Origin: Bacteroides mediterraneensis
Lineage (GTDB): Bacteria > Bacteroidota > Bacteroidia > Bacteroidales > Bacteroidaceae
Length of the DNA stretch: 64,000 nt
Assembly: GCF_025993685.1 (NCBI RefSeq)
Contig: NZ_DAJPEN010000001.1
Span: 4,092,001 to 4,156,000, forward strand
Direction: 5' to 3'
Numbering within the stretch: position 1 is the first letter of the stretch; each line of letters opens with the position of its first letter. A program made the translations under genes and the position numbers. Of the stretch, positions 62,471 to 64,000 are shown piece after piece. The notes under the pieces were generated by a model. That model saw nothing but the letters and a program-made list of their open reading frames with translations, did no database searches and was not told the origin of the DNA.

Positions 62471-63597
62471 ATGAAGAGAATAATTTGTTTTTTAGCTGTT
62501 ATTTTAAATGTATTTTTTGTAAATATATTTGCGCAGAATAAATTTAGTTACTGTAATCCTATTCAAATGGTATTGATGTAAATGGAATTAGAGATTGTCA
62601 AGTCTTAAAAGATGGGGAAAAATGGTATATGACTGCTACGACTAGAGTTAGTAATAATCTTAAAGATTTGAAAGGTGCTATTGTACCAGGTGTTCCACTT
62701 TATGAATCAGACGATTTATTGAATTGGAAATTCGTAAAGACTATAGTGGAAACTCCTGATTCAACTTCTTGGTATTATAGACGTTTTTGGGCCCCGGAAA
62801 TACATAAAATAAAAGGTCTATATTATGTGACGTTCAATTGTTCCAACCCTGATTATGGTTATGTTGGTCAATGGATGGGATATGCTGTAGCTGATAATAT
62901 CTATGGTCCTTATACCGTAGTAACTAAAAATAAACCTCTTGCAAATGGGAATGATTTGACATTGTTTGAGGATACAGATGGTAAGGTATGGGCGTTTTGG
63001 AATAGAGGACGTGAGTTTGGTATAGGATTTGCTCAAATAGATCTTGAAAATGGAAAGTTCCTTACAGAGCCTAAAACAGCAATAACTCCCGGAAAAGTAA
63101 AATTTGAGTACGATAAAAACAAAAAGCTTGTAAATGAACCCGGATACGATGGCCGCCCTATTCCAAAAGTGAAAAAATACTACGATTGGGACTCTATAGG
63201 AATTGAAGGTGCTTATGTTATAAAAAGAAATGATATATATTATCTCTTTTATTCAAGTTGGACAAGAGGATATGAGATAGGATATGCAACTTCTAAATCT
63301 ATTGAAGGTCCTTGGATAAAAGCAAAAGATAATCCTATATATGGTGCTATGACAGAGAGTGTATGTAAAAAAAATGGTTTTAATTGGGAAGGTGATAAAA
63401 ATTCTCCTTTTATTCATGTTGGCCATAATGAAGTTTTTATAGGTCCAGATGGCAGGTATTGGTTATCTTGTCATGGTATTGTAAAAGATAAACCTAATCA
63501 GCCAATGTTGGTTATTGATCCTATTGATTTTTATGAGGATAATAGGATTATAAAAAGGAATCCATCTTATACAAAACAAAATATAAATCTTAAGTAG
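62471..63597 (+). pseudogene. GH43-like glycosidase with a 5' frameshift
   Basis: The ATG at 62471 opens a signal peptide (MKRIICFLAVILNVFFVNIFAQ) in two parts, then SYCNPI, and stops after QMVLM. In another frame NGIDVNGIRDCQVLKDGEKWYMTATTR continues into a complete GH43-type propeller (RFWAPEIHKIKGLYYV, GNDLTLFEDTDGKVWAF, GIEGAYVIKRNDIYYLFYSS, GHNEVFIGPDGRYW). One missing base near 62563-62570 (CCTATTC-AAATGG) explains the break. Restart at 62629 would lack the signal and first blade. Sequence error is possible. Confidence 0.8.
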
Positions 63598-63600
63598 ATT

Positions 63601-64000
63601 ATGAAGAAATCTTTTTATTATGGTTTAACTTTGATAGCTTTATCATCTTGTAATAATGGTAGAGAATTATGTGATCAACCAAATGTCATTATAATTTTAG
63701 CAGATGATTTAGGTTTTGGTGATGTAAGTGCTTATGGATCAAAAACTATTATTACTCCTAATATAGACCGTTTGGCAAATGAGGGAGTCTGTTTTACCAA
63801 TGCTTATGCCACATCTGCTACTTCTACTCCTAGCAGATATGCCTTGATGACTGGAATGTATCCATGGAAAAACAAGGATGCTAAAATTTTATCAGGTGAT
63901 GCTCCTTTGATAATCAGCGAAAGCCAGTTTACTTTACCCAAGATGATGAAATCTGCAGGATACGCTACTGGTGCAATCGGTAAATGGCATTTGGGAATGG
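63601..64000 (+). CDS. Sulfatase, serine type (partial, 3' end outside window)
   Basis: The first 133 codons are present. A signal or lipobox sequence (LIALSSCNNG) is followed by PNVIIILADDLGFGDVSAYG with the two metal-binding Asp residues. TPNIDRLANEGVCFTNAYA follows, then the signature STPSRYALMTG. The modified residue is Ser rather than Cys, so maturation needs an anaerobic sulfatase-maturating enzyme. GKWHLG is also visible. It lies 3 bp after the GH43-like gene, suggesting joint action on a sulfated glycan. Confidence 0.9.
   Translation, partial: MKKSFYYGLTLIALSSCNNGRELCDQPNVIIILADDLGFGDVSAYGSKTIITPNIDRLANEGVCFTNAYATSATSTPSRYALMTGMYPWKNKDAKILSGDAPLIISESQFTLPKMMKSAGYATGAIGKWHLGM

Overview
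The window looks like a chromosome segment of a gut Bacteroidales bacterium (Bacteroides/Phocaeicola type). The evidence is a SusC/SusD polysaccharide utilisation locus with a hybrid two-component sensor, TAnnTTTG -7 promoter boxes ahead of many genes, weak Shine-Dalgarno sites, IS66/IS1182/IS4-type insertion sequences, and a mobilisation module of the NBU/conjugative-transposon kind. No rRNA and no complete tRNA gene was seen.

Region 1 (1-12.9 kb) is a mobilisable integrative element. On the minus strand it carries a restriction-modification cargo: a large GIY-YIG-like/helicase/methylase polypeptide that runs off the left edge, plus a methylase-like partner. Upstream lies a 179-bp segment bounded by 17-bp perfect inverted repeats that contains a single promoter, at present pointing away from the restriction genes. 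A tyrosine recombinase is next to it, so this looks like a phase-variable promoter in the OFF orientation. Then follow a membrane/coiled-coil mobilisation-region protein, a relaxase, a MobC-like protein, an oriT-like dyad cluster, a DUF3408 protein, two excisionase-like HTH proteins, a Fic protein with unusual 21-bp-spaced repeats, and the element integrase. Beyond the integrase lie arm-type-like repeats, a terminator and a tRNA 3'-end fragment.

Region 2 (13-20.5 kb) begins with a second excisionase-like pair and a large palindrome. It continues with a nitrite-ammonification cluster: nrfH intact, nrfA broken by at least four lesions, a ResB-like gene intact, ccsA frameshifted, a porin, and a convergent Crp/Fnr regulator. 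Region 3 (20.8-25.5 kb) holds a possible vitamin-B6-related trio (PNPOx-like, class III aminotransferase, ThiD/PdxK-like kinase), a MATE gene fragment cut by an IS4-type element, and a VOC protein.

Region 4 (25.7-34 kb) has an outer-membrane beta-barrel protein with a LytS kinase and a frameshifted LytTR regulator, a 48-bp tandem repeat array, an OFA-type MFS transporter and a TSUP permease. Region 5 (34.2-39.6 kb) is an IS cluster: a decayed IS4-type transposase, an IS1182-type element, an IS66 end relic, and a complete IS66 with target duplication.

Region 6 (39.8-58.3 kb) is a beta-glucan-type PUL. An HTCS sensor is divergent from susC, susD, a surface lipoprotein, two GH5 and two GH3 genes. 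Region 7 (58.6-64 kb) holds an HxlR regulator divergent from a cupin and an alkylsulfatase-like hydrolase, a solo IS66 end, two GH43-like genes (one frameshifted), and the start of a serine-type sulfatase.

Small deletions break four different genes, so either local gene decay or sequence errors must be considered. All functions are read from sequence patterns; no database search was run.
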